Source: Sporosarcina sp. FSL K6-1508 (GTDB lineage Bacteria > Bacillota > Bacilli > Bacillales_A > Planococcaceae). From it: DNA of 64,000 bases. The position numbers and the translations under genes are program-made. This document shows, in pieces, positions 42,245 through 50,168 of this stretch. Positions within the stretch are counted from its first letter, which is position 1, and the number at the start of each line of letters is the position of its first letter. The stretch covers positions 558,001 through 622,000 of the forward strand of contig NZ_JBBOXF010000001.1 in the NCBI RefSeq assembly GCF_038007465.1. Reading direction: 5' to 3'. Below the pieces are notes generated by a model. It was not told the DNA's origin. It searched no databases and saw only the letters and a program-made list of their open reading frames with translations.

Positions 42245-42715
42245 TCACACCTTCCTCATCGTCTGAAAATCAGCTGAATCCGTCGTAAATTCCTTTTCCT
42301 TCACAAATCCAAACTGCTCATACAGGTGAATCGCTCTCTGATTAAACTTGGCGACAGTAAGACGAACAGGTACAACGCCATATTTTTTATAAAGTGACTC
42401 TATTACGAATGAAAAGAATGTGAAACCATTTCCCTTGCCTGTTAATGTAGGCATCATGCCTAGCCCGATATCAATGATGTCTTCCTTATACGCTCCAACA
42501 TTTGCACCTAAAGGGACTTGAGCCGCAGAACCAGCACAAAAGAAACCAATCAACTCCCTGTTTTGGTCTACAACGACTGTATAGTTATTTTCCAACAATT
42601 CCTCGACTGCCTCGGCATCATGCTCATTGTTATAAAAGTCATATGGCGGATCATATTTCCAAATTAGAATTTCATATGCAAATTCTTCACTCATACTTAT
42701 TGCTGTTAATTTCAT
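42245..42715 (-). CDS. GNAT-family N-acetyltransferase
   Basis: A 156-residue GNAT enzyme. The acetyl-CoA loop is in DIGLGMMPTLTGKGNGFTFF, with the downstream RLTVAKFNQRAIHLYEQFGF of motif B. FFCAGSAAQVPLGANV is typical of a RimI-like Bacillus subgroup. GGAGA lies eight bases before the ATG at 42715, which overlaps the end of fosB by 29 bases. Substrate unknown. Confidence 0.85.
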   Translation of the reverse strand: MKLTAISMSEEFAYEILIWKYDPPYDFYNNEHDAEAVEELLENNYTVVVDQNRELIGFFCAGSAAQVPLGANVGAYKEDIIDIGLGMMPTLTGKGNGFTFFSFVIESLYKKYGVVPVRLTVAKFNQRAIHLYEQFGFVKEKEFTTDSADFQTMRKV

Positions 42716-43148
42716 TGTTGTTCTCCTTTGTATAAAAGTCCATATGTACTTTGGCTTCTTTATAGTAATCAAGCCGATCTTGCAGTGTGCCCGAATGGAA
42801 TTCAAACTTATGCCCGTCAAAGTCCTCGAAGTATATAGATTTCATATCACGCGGGTCTCGTTCACGACCAGAAAGGATCAATGCACCAATTGCGTTTAAT
42901 TTCTCGACCATCTCTTTCAATCCGTGTTCATCAACAGAAAATGCAATATGTGTATACGACTCTCTAATCTCGTTGCGTGGGATATCTCTTTCCACATTCA
43001 GTGCAAACCACATCCCACTAACATCTAAGTATGCAGTTTTCTGTCCTTTCCCTAATAACTTTCCTCCAAATACATTCTCGTAAAACGCAATAGATTTGTC
43101 CAAATCTGTCACTGAAAATAAAAAATGATTGACCCCTTTGATTACCAC
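42687..43148 (-). CDS. fosB: FosB metallothiol transferase
   Basis: Mn/Mg-dependent enzyme that opens the epoxide of fosfomycin with bacillithiol or Cys. At 153 residues it closely follows Bacillus FosB: IKGVNHFLFSVTDLDKSIAF (first metal His), TAYLDVSGMWFALN, SYTHIAFSVDEHG (second His), GRERDPRDMKSIYFEDFDG, HKFEFHSGTLQDRLDYYKE with the metal Glu. The start is a GTG eight bases after GGGGG. It is chromosomal and next to GNAT and nucleotidyltransferase genes. FosB is common in bacillithiol producers, so this fits the host. Confidence 0.94.
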   Translation of the reverse strand: MVIKGVNHFLFSVTDLDKSIAFYENVFGGKLLGKGQKTAYLDVSGMWFALNVERDIPRNEIRESYTHIAFSVDEHGLKEMVEKLNAIGALILSGRERDPRDMKSIYFEDFDGHKFEFHSGTLQDRLDYYKEAKVHMDFYTKENNNEINSNKYE

Positions 43149-43168
43149 CCTTCACGCCCCCTACCTTC

Positions 43169-43246
43169 TCAATGTTCCAGTAAATCGCCCGACAACATGA
43201 GGAGCCGACTACCGACAATTTTTCTTAATTCTTTTACATAGTTCAT
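43169..43246 (-). pseudogene. Remnant of a Nudix-type gene start
   Basis: A 25-codon ORF with a good ribosome-binding site (GGAGATGATTCC before ATG) encodes MNYVKELRKIVGSRLLML and soon stops. MNYVKELRKIVGxRPL is the usual opening of a Bacillales Nudix hydrolase, so this looks like the 5' end of such a gene whose remainder was lost when fosB came to lie behind it. The identification is from memory of the family. Confidence 0.5.
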
Positions 43247-43494
43247 GGAATCATCTCCATTCCTCTCTCTTCCAACTATTAAGGATTCGAGATAAGTGTT
43301 CCTAAATCCTCTTAGCGGCCGAATAAAAAACTATATTTTTCCATTTAATTAAAATAATAAGAATTTTACTTTAATTTAAAAATCACATTTTCACCTTCAC
43401 CCCTCCGCTTCATTATGCTAAAGTAGTGAAATATATAAATAATGGCTGAACGCTTAGTTTCACTCAGTTGCTTTCTATTTGGAGGAGGAAGATC

Positions 43495-44937
43495 ATGGCC
43501 ACAAGCTATCAAGGTACGAATAAAATGATTACAGGAATTGTATTCGGTGTTATAACGTTTTGGCTTTTTGCGCAATCCATGATCAATGTCGTTCCGGCAA
43601 TCCAATCAGATTTAGGCATTTCATTGGGCGTACTCAATGTCGCAATCAGTTTAACCGCATTATTCTCAGGTATCTTTGTCGTAGCGGCGGGTGGACTTGC
43701 CGATAAAATCGGACGGAAGAAAATGACGTATTTCGGTCTCGTTTTAAGTATCGTCGGCTCCCTCTTCCTCGTATTTTCGAACGGGGCCGCCCTCCTAATT
43801 ATTGGGCGTATCATCCAAGGGCTATCTGCAGCATGTATTATGCCAGCAACCATCGCCTTGATGAGAACGTACTACGAAGGTGCCGAAAGACAGCGTGCAC
43901 TTAGCTATTGGTCCATCGGTTCTTGGGGTGGTTCAGGTGTTTGTTCTTTCGCAGGCGGAGCCATTGCAACCTATATGGGGTGGAGATGGATCTTTGTCTT
44001 TTCAATCGTTTTCGCTATTCTTGCGATGATTTTACTCAAAGACACACCTGAAAGTAGAGTGGAACAGCAAGGATCTTCCCGTTTTGACTTTACTGGATTA
44101 GTTGTATTTGTCTTAACAATGATCGCCTTAAATGTTGTCATCACACGCGGTGCGGACTTTGGTTGGTCGAGTCCACTCACGTTAAGTTTAATGGGCGTTA
44201 CGTTACTCGGTACGCTGTTCTTTATTAAAATTGAAATGGGCAAATTGCATGCACTGATTGATTTTAATCTATTTAAAAATAAACCGTATACAGGTGCTAC
44301 TGTCTCCAACTTCTTATTGAACGCGGTAGCTGGAACACTTGTTGTAGCGAATACATACGTGCAAGTAGGAAGAGGATTCACGGCGTTTCAATCAGGGATG
44401 TTATCCATCGGTTATTTAGTATCTGTCCTCGTCATGATCCGTATTGGTGAGAAAGTATTACAGAGAACTGGCTCAAGATTGCCAATGATGGCAGGTGCTA
44501 TCTTGGCAACAATCGGCATTGGGTTAATGGCTTTGACATTTTTACCGGACACGAGTTATATCATCGTCGTCTTTATAGGATTCATTCTGTTCGGTGTCGG
44601 ACTCGGGATGTATGCAACTCCTTCCACTGACACCGCTGTTTCCAGTGCGCCGGAAGATAAAGTGGGGACCGCTTCAGGTATATATAAAATGGCAAGTTCT
44701 CTTGGAAGTTCTTTCGGGGTCGCGATATCTGCCACGGTGTATGGAACAATGACAATGTCAGGCAATATTGAAAAGGCAGCCTCTGCCGGAATCATCACAA
44801 ACGTTATTTTCGCGGTACTTGCGTTAATCGCGATTATGTTCTTGGTTCCTAAAGCAAAGCAAGATGCTACAAAACTAACAGTCGGCAAACAAAACAAAAA
44901 GTTTGCAAGTCCCGTTAATAATAGCGGTAGAATATGA
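43495..44937 (+). CDS. MFS drug transporter, 14-helix DHA2 type
   Basis: A 480-residue major-facilitator exporter. ADKIGRKKMTYFGLVLSIVG is motif A, GRIIQGLSAACIMPATIALM the DHA2-type helix 4 region, and GSWGGSGVCSFAGGAIATYM resembles the proton-antiporter motif C. About 14 helices, as in QacA/SmvA-like pumps. GGAGGAGG precedes the ATG at 43495; the longer start at 43468 lacks a site. Monocistronic with a terminator repeat downstream. Substrates unknown. Confidence 0.87.
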   Translation: MATSYQGTNKMITGIVFGVITFWLFAQSMINVVPAIQSDLGISLGVLNVAISLTALFSGIFVVAAGGLADKIGRKKMTYFGLVLSIVGSLFLVFSNGAALLIIGRIIQGLSAACIMPATIALMRTYYEGAERQRALSYWSIGSWGGSGVCSFAGGAIATYMGWRWIFVFSIVFAILAMILLKDTPESRVEQQGSSRFDFTGLVVFVLTMIALNVVITRGADFGWSSPLTLSLMGVTLLGTLFFIKIEMGKLHALIDFNLFKNKPYTGATVSNFLLNAVAGTLVVANTYVQVGRGFTAFQSGMLSIGYLVSVLVMIRIGEKVLQRTGSRLPMMAGAILATIGIGLMALTFLPDTSYIIVVFIGFILFGVGLGMYATPSTDTAVSSAPEDKVGTASGIYKMASSLGSSFGVAISATVYGTMTMSGNIEKAASAGIITNVIFAVLALIAIMFLVPKAKQDATKLTVGKQNKKFASPVNNSGRI

Positions 44938-44960
44938 TAATTTTTATATTAATACAGACA

Positions 44961-45092
44961 AAACCAGCCTTAAATCGATTTTCGATTTAAGGCTGGTTTA
45001 TTAATTGTTGAAACAATCGCGTTTGTCGTGTTTGTCGTGTTTGTCGTGTTTGTCGTGTTTGTTTTAGAATTGTCTTGGTGACTGTCACCCAA
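44961..45092. repeat. Terminator plus REP-like repeat, copy R1
   Basis: An 18-bp perfect stem (44961-44978 with 44982-44999), then TTGTTGAAACAA, a tandem array of GTTTGTCGT (four units, 45021-45056), and TTAGAATTGTCTTGGTGACT followed by GTCACCC (45065-45090). Copy R2 at 48800-48911 has the same order. It ends eight bases before the IsdG-like stop codon. The hairpin can terminate the MFS gene. Confidence 0.75.
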
Positions 45093-45098
45093 ACAATT

Positions 45099-45431
45099 TC
45101 ATACTTCCTGTTTAGCCGGTTTGTGCTGAATTGCTACTTGAAATGTAGTTAGTTGCGAACTTATGATTGGATTATCCGCTGGATTTTGTTCACTTTTCTT
45201 ATCATGTGCTTTTTGAGATGCTCTGCTACCCAACCATGCATCAAAAAACTTTCTTTCTTCCCATGTAGTGCATATTTTCAATTCATCATATTCAGGACTG
45301 TTTTCTTTTTTTAACACTTCCATCAATACAAATCCCTCAAATGTATGAACAGATTTCGGTGTTTGAAAACGTACAAGTACCTCATCTACATTTCCTTTTT
45401 TTATACGAATTGTATTTACTGCTTTCATCAT
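45099..45431 (-). CDS. IsdG-family heme-degrading monooxygenase
   Basis: A 110-residue ferredoxin-like ABM-domain protein. Residues matching the IsdG catalytic set are Asn in KAVNTIRI, Trp in CTTWEERKFF and His in SQKAHDKK, with FEGFVLMEVL as in IsdG/IsdI. These enzymes open heme to release iron. It is the last gene of the Fur-regulated ABC operon and starts four bases inside the ankyrin gene (ATGA-type overlap). This points to heme as a substrate of the operon. Confidence 0.85.
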   Translation of the reverse strand: MMKAVNTIRIKKGNVDEVLVRFQTPKSVHTFEGFVLMEVLKKENSPEYDELKICTTWEERKFFDAWLGSRASQKAHDKKSEQNPADNPIISSQLTTFQVAIQHKPAKQEV

Positions 45432-45841
45432 AATTTAACTTCCTCCCTTAGTGTTAAAGACTCTAAATACTCGTATACAGGTAGCGCAGGCTCTCCGCCC
45501 ATTTGTGCATGGCGAAGCAGTGAAATTCCGTGCGGACCTGGAGCCCCAATGACATTTGGCTGAATAGCAAGAATTGCTTTGACGATACTTAGTTCGCCAA
45601 GCATCGCTGCCGTGAAGATGTCCATGCGTGCTCCACGCTCTAGTAACCATTCCGCAATTGCACGATTACCTGTATGGGCTGCGGCCCCAAGCCCACTTTC
45701 CCAATCGTCACCTCCCCAGTTCATACTGGAATGAAGAAGCGCCGGCTCTTGCTCAACTAATTTCTTTACCTCTTCGAAATCTCCATGTGCTGCAATAATA
45801 AATGCCCTTACCAACTCATCACTTAGTGGCTCTTTTCTCAT
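45428..45841 (-). CDS. Ankyrin-repeat protein within the iron/heme operon
   Basis: A 137-residue all-ankyrin protein with about three to four repeats: AAHGDFEEVKKLVEQEPAL, AAAHTGNRAIAEWLLERGA and AAMLGELSIVKAILAIQPN. No signal peptide, so cytoplasmic. Its ATG at 45841 overlaps the TGA of the ABC ATPase gene, and its own end overlaps isdG, so it is translationally coupled to both. A protein-protein role such as regulating heme degradation or the importer is possible but unproven. Confidence 0.82.
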   Translation of the reverse strand: MRKEPLSDELVRAFIIAAHGDFEEVKKLVEQEPALLHSSMNWGGDDWESGLGAAAHTGNRAIAEWLLERGARMDIFTAAMLGELSIVKAILAIQPNVIGAPGPHGISLLRHAQMGGEPALPVYEYLESLTLREEVKL

Positions 45842-46623
45842 ACACATTCTTCCTTTCGTAACCTTATTGGAGTGAAAAATGGTTTACCATTATCCTTATA
45901 GATATCCGCGTCTATTTCAAAGATAGATTGAAACATTTCCCTGCATAACACACATTGCGGAATTCCATCGTACTGGATCTTCCCATCCTTTAAAACGACA
46001 AGGCGGTCACTATAACGTGCTGCCTGGTTGATGTCATGCAAGACCATTACAACAGTCATGCCAAACTTTGTATTTAACTCTTCGACAAGCTCCATCACTT
46101 CTAATTGGTGTGATATATCAAGAAATGTTGTCGGTTCATCCAACAGTAATATCTTTGGCCGCTGGGCAACAGCCAGCGCAATCCATGCCCGTTGTCTTTC
46201 TCCACCAGAAAGTGATTGCAACGTCCGGTTTTTAAAGCGAGTTAATCTCGTAACTTCCATCGCCCATTGAACAATTTCGTCATCTTCTTTTGTCAACTTG
46301 CCATAAGCCCCCCGATGTGGATACCTTCCAAATTCGATGAGTTCACCTACTGTCAAATCGAGTTGATGATCTTGCATTTGTGGTAGCATGGCAAGTTTTT
46401 TTGCGACATCCAGACTTTTCATTGATCCAATCATTTGTCCATCTAGGATGACTTCACCGCTTTTAGGAGTAATAAGACGTGAAACAAGCCGGAGCAATGT
46501 GGATTTTCCAGATCCATTTGGTCCTATTAAGCTGACAATCTCACCTTCCTTTATGTGTAGGTCAATCGCTTGTAACTGAAAGGAAGGAGAATGTTCGAAT
46601 GCTACATCTTTAGTTAGAAGCAA
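45838..46623 (-). CDS. Heme/siderophore ABC importer ATPase
   Basis: A 261-residue ATP-binding subunit of the FecE/HmuV class. Walker A GPNGSGKST, Q-loop LPQMQDHQLDLTV, GRYPHRGAYG typical of iron-chelate systems, signature LSGGERQRAW, Walker B ILLLDEPTTFLD and HDINQAARYSD. The start is a TTG after GGAGGG, 14 bases inside the permease gene. Confidence 0.93.
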   Translation of the reverse strand: MLLTKDVAFEHSPSFQLQAIDLHIKEGEIVSLIGPNGSGKSTLLRLVSRLITPKSGEVILDGQMIGSMKSLDVAKKLAMLPQMQDHQLDLTVGELIEFGRYPHRGAYGKLTKEDDEIVQWAMEVTRLTRFKNRTLQSLSGGERQRAWIALAVAQRPKILLLDEPTTFLDISHQLEVMELVEELNTKFGMTVVMVLHDINQAARYSDRLVVLKDGKIQYDGIPQCVLCREMFQSIFEIDADIYKDNGKPFFTPIRLRKEECV

Positions 46624-47644
46624 ATGAGTCCCTCCTTCTCTGGATCATATACAAGAAAAATGGGCCGCCTAAGAATGCCAACAAAATCCCGACTGGTAAC
46701 TCGATTGGATTAAAAGCACTCCTCGCAACTGTATCAGCCAATACAACGAGCAACCCTCCGCCAAGTGCGGAAGCAGGCAGTAAATAGCGATAATCTCCAC
46801 CTATCATAATCCTTAATATATGTGGCACAACAAGCCCAACAAAGCCAATTAAACCGGCAACACTCACAGCAATTCCCGCAAGAAGTGTACTAAGAACAAT
46901 TAGGAAAAATCGACTTTTTTCAACATTATGGCCAAGCAGTTTTGCAACTTCATCACCAAGTCTTAAAATACGAATATGCCTAATTGCAAACAAAGATAAT
47001 ACAAGCGCTCCAACCGCGTAATAAATAATCATCTCAAATTGGATCCACCCCACACCGCCAATACCGCCCGCTAGCCACGGAAGAACTGATTGCACACGGT
47101 CACTATATAACAGCATGAGTGCACTCATAAATGCACCTATCACAGCATTAATGGCTACACCAACTAAAATAATACGTACAGGTGAAGTGCCGCCTTTCCA
47201 AGAGAAAGCATAAATAATGAGCGCAGTTATGAGGGCTCCTATAAAAGCTGCTAAAGGTAAAAATAGTATATACGCCGGGAAAATTATCATAATAGTCGTT
47301 GCAGCAAGACCCGCTCCAGACGACACCCCTATAATCCCCGGATCAGCTAGTGGATTTTTCATTACGCCTTGTAAAATAGCACCAGATACCGCAAGACACA
47401 TTCCGACAATCATGCCTATTAAAACTCGCGGGAAACGTAATTCCCATATAATTCGTCTAGCCAATGAATCATCTGAGTGAAAAATTCCACTCCAAACTTC
47501 ACTGATCGTAAATGAAACAGGTCCAATCATTAAACTTGCCGTACACGCAAGTACAAGAAGGATGCTAAAAGAGACAACTACAATTGTTCGTTTTTTTGCA
47601 AGTGGATGGGTATTTTTAGATACTTGAACTTCTACCGCTTCCAT
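46610..47644 (-). CDS. FecCD-family iron-chelate/heme permease
   Basis: A 344-residue permease with ten predicted helices of the BtuC/FecCD fold. WELRFPRVLIGMIVGMCLAV, SGAILQGVMKNPLADPGIIG and GLVVPHILRIMIGGDYRYLL are diagnostic. It forms the membrane channel with the ATPase gene that overlaps its end. A single permease gene implies a homodimer. Confidence 0.94.
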   Translation of the reverse strand: MEAVEVQVSKNTHPLAKKRTIVVVSFSILLVLACTASLMIGPVSFTISEVWSGIFHSDDSLARRIIWELRFPRVLIGMIVGMCLAVSGAILQGVMKNPLADPGIIGVSSGAGLAATTIMIIFPAYILFLPLAAFIGALITALIIYAFSWKGGTSPVRIILVGVAINAVIGAFMSALMLLYSDRVQSVLPWLAGGIGGVGWIQFEMIIYYAVGALVLSLFAIRHIRILRLGDEVAKLLGHNVEKSRFFLIVLSTLLAGIAVSVAGLIGFVGLVVPHILRIMIGGDYRYLLPASALGGGLLVVLADTVARSAFNPIELPVGILLAFLGGPFFLYMIQRRRDSFASN

Positions 47645-47645
47645 T

Positions 47646-48614
47646 TTATTTAACCGCCGCTAGATTTTCCTTCATCACCTCAAGTGCTTCTACAACTTTC
47701 GTACCTGGGTTTGAACCAAATAAATGTGAAGGTAAAATAAATACATTGCCGTTTTTTATTGCATCAAGATTTTTCCATGCTGCATTCTTTTCCATTTCGG
47801 TTTCAAATGCCGCTTTAACCCCTTCTGGATCGCCATGTGTGATTAACATCACAACTTCTGGATTTCTTTCGATAATTTTTTCAACACTTAAACTCGCATA
47901 CTGTGGGTAATTCTCTTCTTGTGGAAAATCGGATGCGATATTTTCTCCACCCGCTTTTTCTAATAAATCTCCTGTAAGAGAGTTTGGAAGAGCCGCTAGA
48001 TACGTACCTGGCGCACCATATACCAATAGTGTTTTTACTGGATCAGAATTGGTTTTTTCGCTATTTTCTACTTCTTCCGTAATCGTTTTATTCATACTTT
48101 CAGCTTTTGTTTCTTTTTGAAATAGCTGTCCGTATAGACGAATTGTTTCTTGAATATCAGCGATTGAATTTGCTTTAGTGTAAATAACTTTCGTTCCTTG
48201 TCGTTCTATATTTTCAGCATGTTGCTTGAAACTCATTGCCGCTGCTAAAACAGTCGGATGAACTTCAGCTAATTTCTCAAAGTTTGGCTGATGTGGATTA
48301 CCGATTTCCGTAATACTTTCTATTTCTTTTGAAACAGGTCCACTTGCCGTTGGGCGGCCTGTCACATTAGCACCTAATGCTAGTAAAATATCTAAGTCTC
48401 CTGAATTTAAAACTGCAATTGATTCTGGAACACTTTCAAACGTAATATTTTCACCCGATGCATCTGTCACTTCAATAGCTGACGTGACCACTTCTTTTTT
48501 CTCCTTACCTTTTGGTTCCTCTTCTTTCACTGCTGCTTTACCATTCTCCGTACCACATGCTGCTAAAACAAATAACAGCAGTACAGATAATAAAAGTACT
48601 GATACCTTCTTCAT
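47646..48614 (-). CDS. Iron-chelate/heme-binding lipoprotein
   Basis: Extracellular class III binding protein (PeripBP_2/TroA fold), 322 residues. The signal peptide ends in the lipobox FVLAAC. The bilobed domain has ESIAVLNSGDLDILLALGAN and IIERNPEVVMLITHGDPEG. AGGAG lies eight bases before the ATG at 48614. Its promoter region carries two Fur-box-like sites. The linked IsdG-type enzyme suggests heme, but ferric siderophores remain possible. Confidence 0.9.
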   Translation of the reverse strand: MKKVSVLLLSVLLLFVLAACGTENGKAAVKEEEPKGKEKKEVVTSAIEVTDASGENITFESVPESIAVLNSGDLDILLALGANVTGRPTASGPVSKEIESITEIGNPHQPNFEKLAEVHPTVLAAAMSFKQHAENIERQGTKVIYTKANSIADIQETIRLYGQLFQKETKAESMNKTITEEVENSEKTNSDPVKTLLVYGAPGTYLAALPNSLTGDLLEKAGGENIASDFPQEENYPQYASLSVEKIIERNPEVVMLITHGDPEGVKAAFETEMEKNAAWKNLDAIKNGNVFILPSHLFGSNPGTKVVEALEVMKENLAAVK

Positions 48615-48632
48615 TTCCCACACTCCTAATTA

Positions 48633-48685
48633 ATAATGATAATCATTCTCAGTTGTTCCCATTGTACTGATAACGATTCTCACTG
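48633..48685 (-). promoter_or_regulatory. Two Fur-box-like operators upstream of the heme/iron operon
   Basis: ATAATGATAATCATTCTC at 48633-48650 and TGATAACGATTCTCA at 48668-48682 both resemble the 19-bp Fur consensus GATAATGATAATCATTATC. They span the promoter region of the binding-protein gene, so iron repression is expected. Confidence 0.82.
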
Positions 48686-48748
48686 TCAATGAGTTTTTTG
48701 AAAATAAAAAATCAACCTAAGCATTTCCTCTTAAATTAACCCATCAAA

Positions 48749-48793
48749 CGTTCATAATTGTAGTGGTGACAGTCACCGCTACAATTATGAACG
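48749..48793. repeat. 45-bp near-perfect palindrome with GGTGAC core
   Basis: Arms of 22 bases, CGTTCATAATTGTAG then GGTGAC on the left and their inverse on the right, meet around a single A with only one T/G wobble. The core GGTGAC-A-GTCACC matches the core of repeats R1 and R2. Confidence 0.8.
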
Positions 48794-48799
48794 CAATTA

Positions 48800-48911
48800 A
48801 AAACAGCCTTAAATCGATAATCGATTTAAGGCTGTTTTAGTAATTATTGAAACAACCGCAATTGTTGCATTTGTTGCGTTTGTTTTAGAATTGTCTTGGT
48901 GACTGTCACCC
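48800..48911. repeat. Terminator plus REP-like repeat, copy R2
   Basis: An 18-bp stem (48800-48817 with 48821-48838) with the same AGCCTTAAATCGA arm as R1, then TTATTGAAACAA, three degenerate 9-base units (GCAATTGTT, GCATTTGTT, GCGTTTGTT) and TTAGAATTGTCTTGGTGACT with GTCACCC. It ends six bases before the stop codon of the GMC fragment. Confidence 0.75.
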
Positions 48912-48917
48912 AATCAA

Positions 48918-49781
48918 TTAGGCGAGTGAGCCGCCTTGTTTTAGGAATGTTTGAATTCCTTCTGCCGCTCTATATGATAGAGCGCCAAGTGTACCAGTTG
49001 GATTGAATGAACTGTTATGAGGGAATGCAGAAGCACCCACCACAAAAACGTTCTCGGCATCCCACATTTGCAAGTATGAGTTAACTGCTGAGGTTTCACG
49101 GTCAGCACCCATAATTACGCCGCCTGTGTTATGCGTATTTGTATCTTTGTTTACATTGAATGGTCCTTGTTCATCAGCTGTATCAATAATGTCAGCACCC
49201 ATTGCTTCTGCTACCGAATGCGTAACTTTCGACATGTATTTCACTAATTCGCGATCTTGTTCTGTGTAATCATACGTCATACGAAGCAATGGCATACCGT
49301 ATGCATCTTTATAATCAGGGTCAAGATCCAGGAAGTTATTTTGATGCGGCATACTTGCGCCTTGTGAAGCGACCTTCAAGTAGCTGTTTGCATATTTAAT
49401 TGATTGTTTCTTGAATTCCGGTCCCCAATTTGGCGTGCCGCTTGGTACAACATTGTTTGCAATTGGGCGTGCACCGTATTGGAACATACGAATTCCTGCG
49501 CCATGAATAAAGTTCTCATTCGTATGGTCAAAGTTATCGCCAACGAATTCAGGGATCTCCATGCCTAACGCCCCTGCACCTGCATACAGATTGAATTCTT
49601 TGTCTTCAAAGAATGTCCATGAAATGATAATAATAGATAGGCCAATTGCTGCACCGATGAATGTGTACCATGGATAACCATCATTAAAAATAATAAGAGA
49701 AGTAGCCAAACCCCCGATTAATAAAATCGGTAAAAATACCTGGCTCATTATTTTAAGCTCTTCAATGTAATACTGTGACAC
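48918..49781 (-). CDS. Chimeric, truncated GMC oxidoreductase (membrane N terminus plus GMC C-terminal domain)
   Basis: About 287 residues. The first 55 residues (QYYIEELKIMSQVFLPILL, then GGLATSLIIF and WYTFIGAAIGLSIIII) are a two-helix membrane segment unlike GMC enzymes. From TFFEDKEFNLYAGAGALGM onward it is colinear with the C-terminal half of the GMC oxidoreductase at 62914-64000: NFDHTNENFIHGAG, WGPEFKKQS, DLDPDYKDAYGMPLL, NTHNTGGVIMGAD, WDAENVFVVGASAFPHN. The FAD-binding N-terminal half is missing, so it should not be an active oxidoreductase. The join is near base 49612. GTG at 49781 is seven bases after AAAGGAG. Probably a deletion fusion. Confidence 0.75.
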   Translation of the reverse strand: MSQYYIEELKIMSQVFLPILLIGGLATSLIIFNDGYPWYTFIGAAIGLSIIIISWTFFEDKEFNLYAGAGALGMEIPEFVGDNFDHTNENFIHGAGIRMFQYGARPIANNVVPSGTPNWGPEFKKQSIKYANSYLKVASQGASMPHQNNFLDLDPDYKDAYGMPLLRMTYDYTEQDRELVKYMSKVTHSVAEAMGADIIDTADEQGPFNVNKDTNTHNTGGVIMGADRETSAVNSYLQMWDAENVFVVGASAFPHNSSFNPTGTLGALSYRAAEGIQTFLKQGGSLA

Positions 49782-49941
49782 CTTCATTCTCCTTTCTTTT
49801 CGATTCCGTAAATGAACATCCCGTTATTTGGTAAATCTATTTAATAGCGGATAGTTATTTCGCGATTCAAATCAACGCGTCCTTATTCTACTCCTTTTTT
49901 TTCTTCATTGATATGGATTAGAAATAAATTTCCTCTTATCC

Positions 49942-50133
49942 AAGAAAGTTTCTATTTTCCGAATTTACTCTTCTTAATTTATTAAGTGTCCTATTATTTA
50001 CAAACCATTTTTGATGTGTATAATGTGTAGGGTAGTTAATTCAACTTACTTATTCTACTATACTTTTCCGATTTAGTCTGAATTAAAGCTATTTTATTTA
50101 CGATATAAGAAAGTTTATACCTTTCGAATTTAC
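49942..50133 (+). repeat. Direct repeat pair in the GMC-tatC intergenic region
   Basis: AAGAAAGTTTCTATTTTCCG followed by AATTTACT at 49942-49969 recurs as AAGAAAGTTTATACCTTTCG plus AATTTACT at 50107-50133, about 165 bases apart on either side of the tatC promoter. The region has no gene. Confidence 0.6.
49997..50024 (+). promoter_or_regulatory. Promoter of tatC-tatA
   Basis: TTTACA (49997-50002) and TATAAT (50019-50024), 16 bases apart, 145 bases upstream of tatC. Confidence 0.6.
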
Positions 50134-50168
50134 TTTCTATCATAGAAAGATAGTGGGTGATAAGCAGC

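Noticed and set aside
45021..45061. Regular repeats as a possible CRISPR array
   Set aside because: The units are 9 bases long, contiguous and without spacers, and there are no cas genes.
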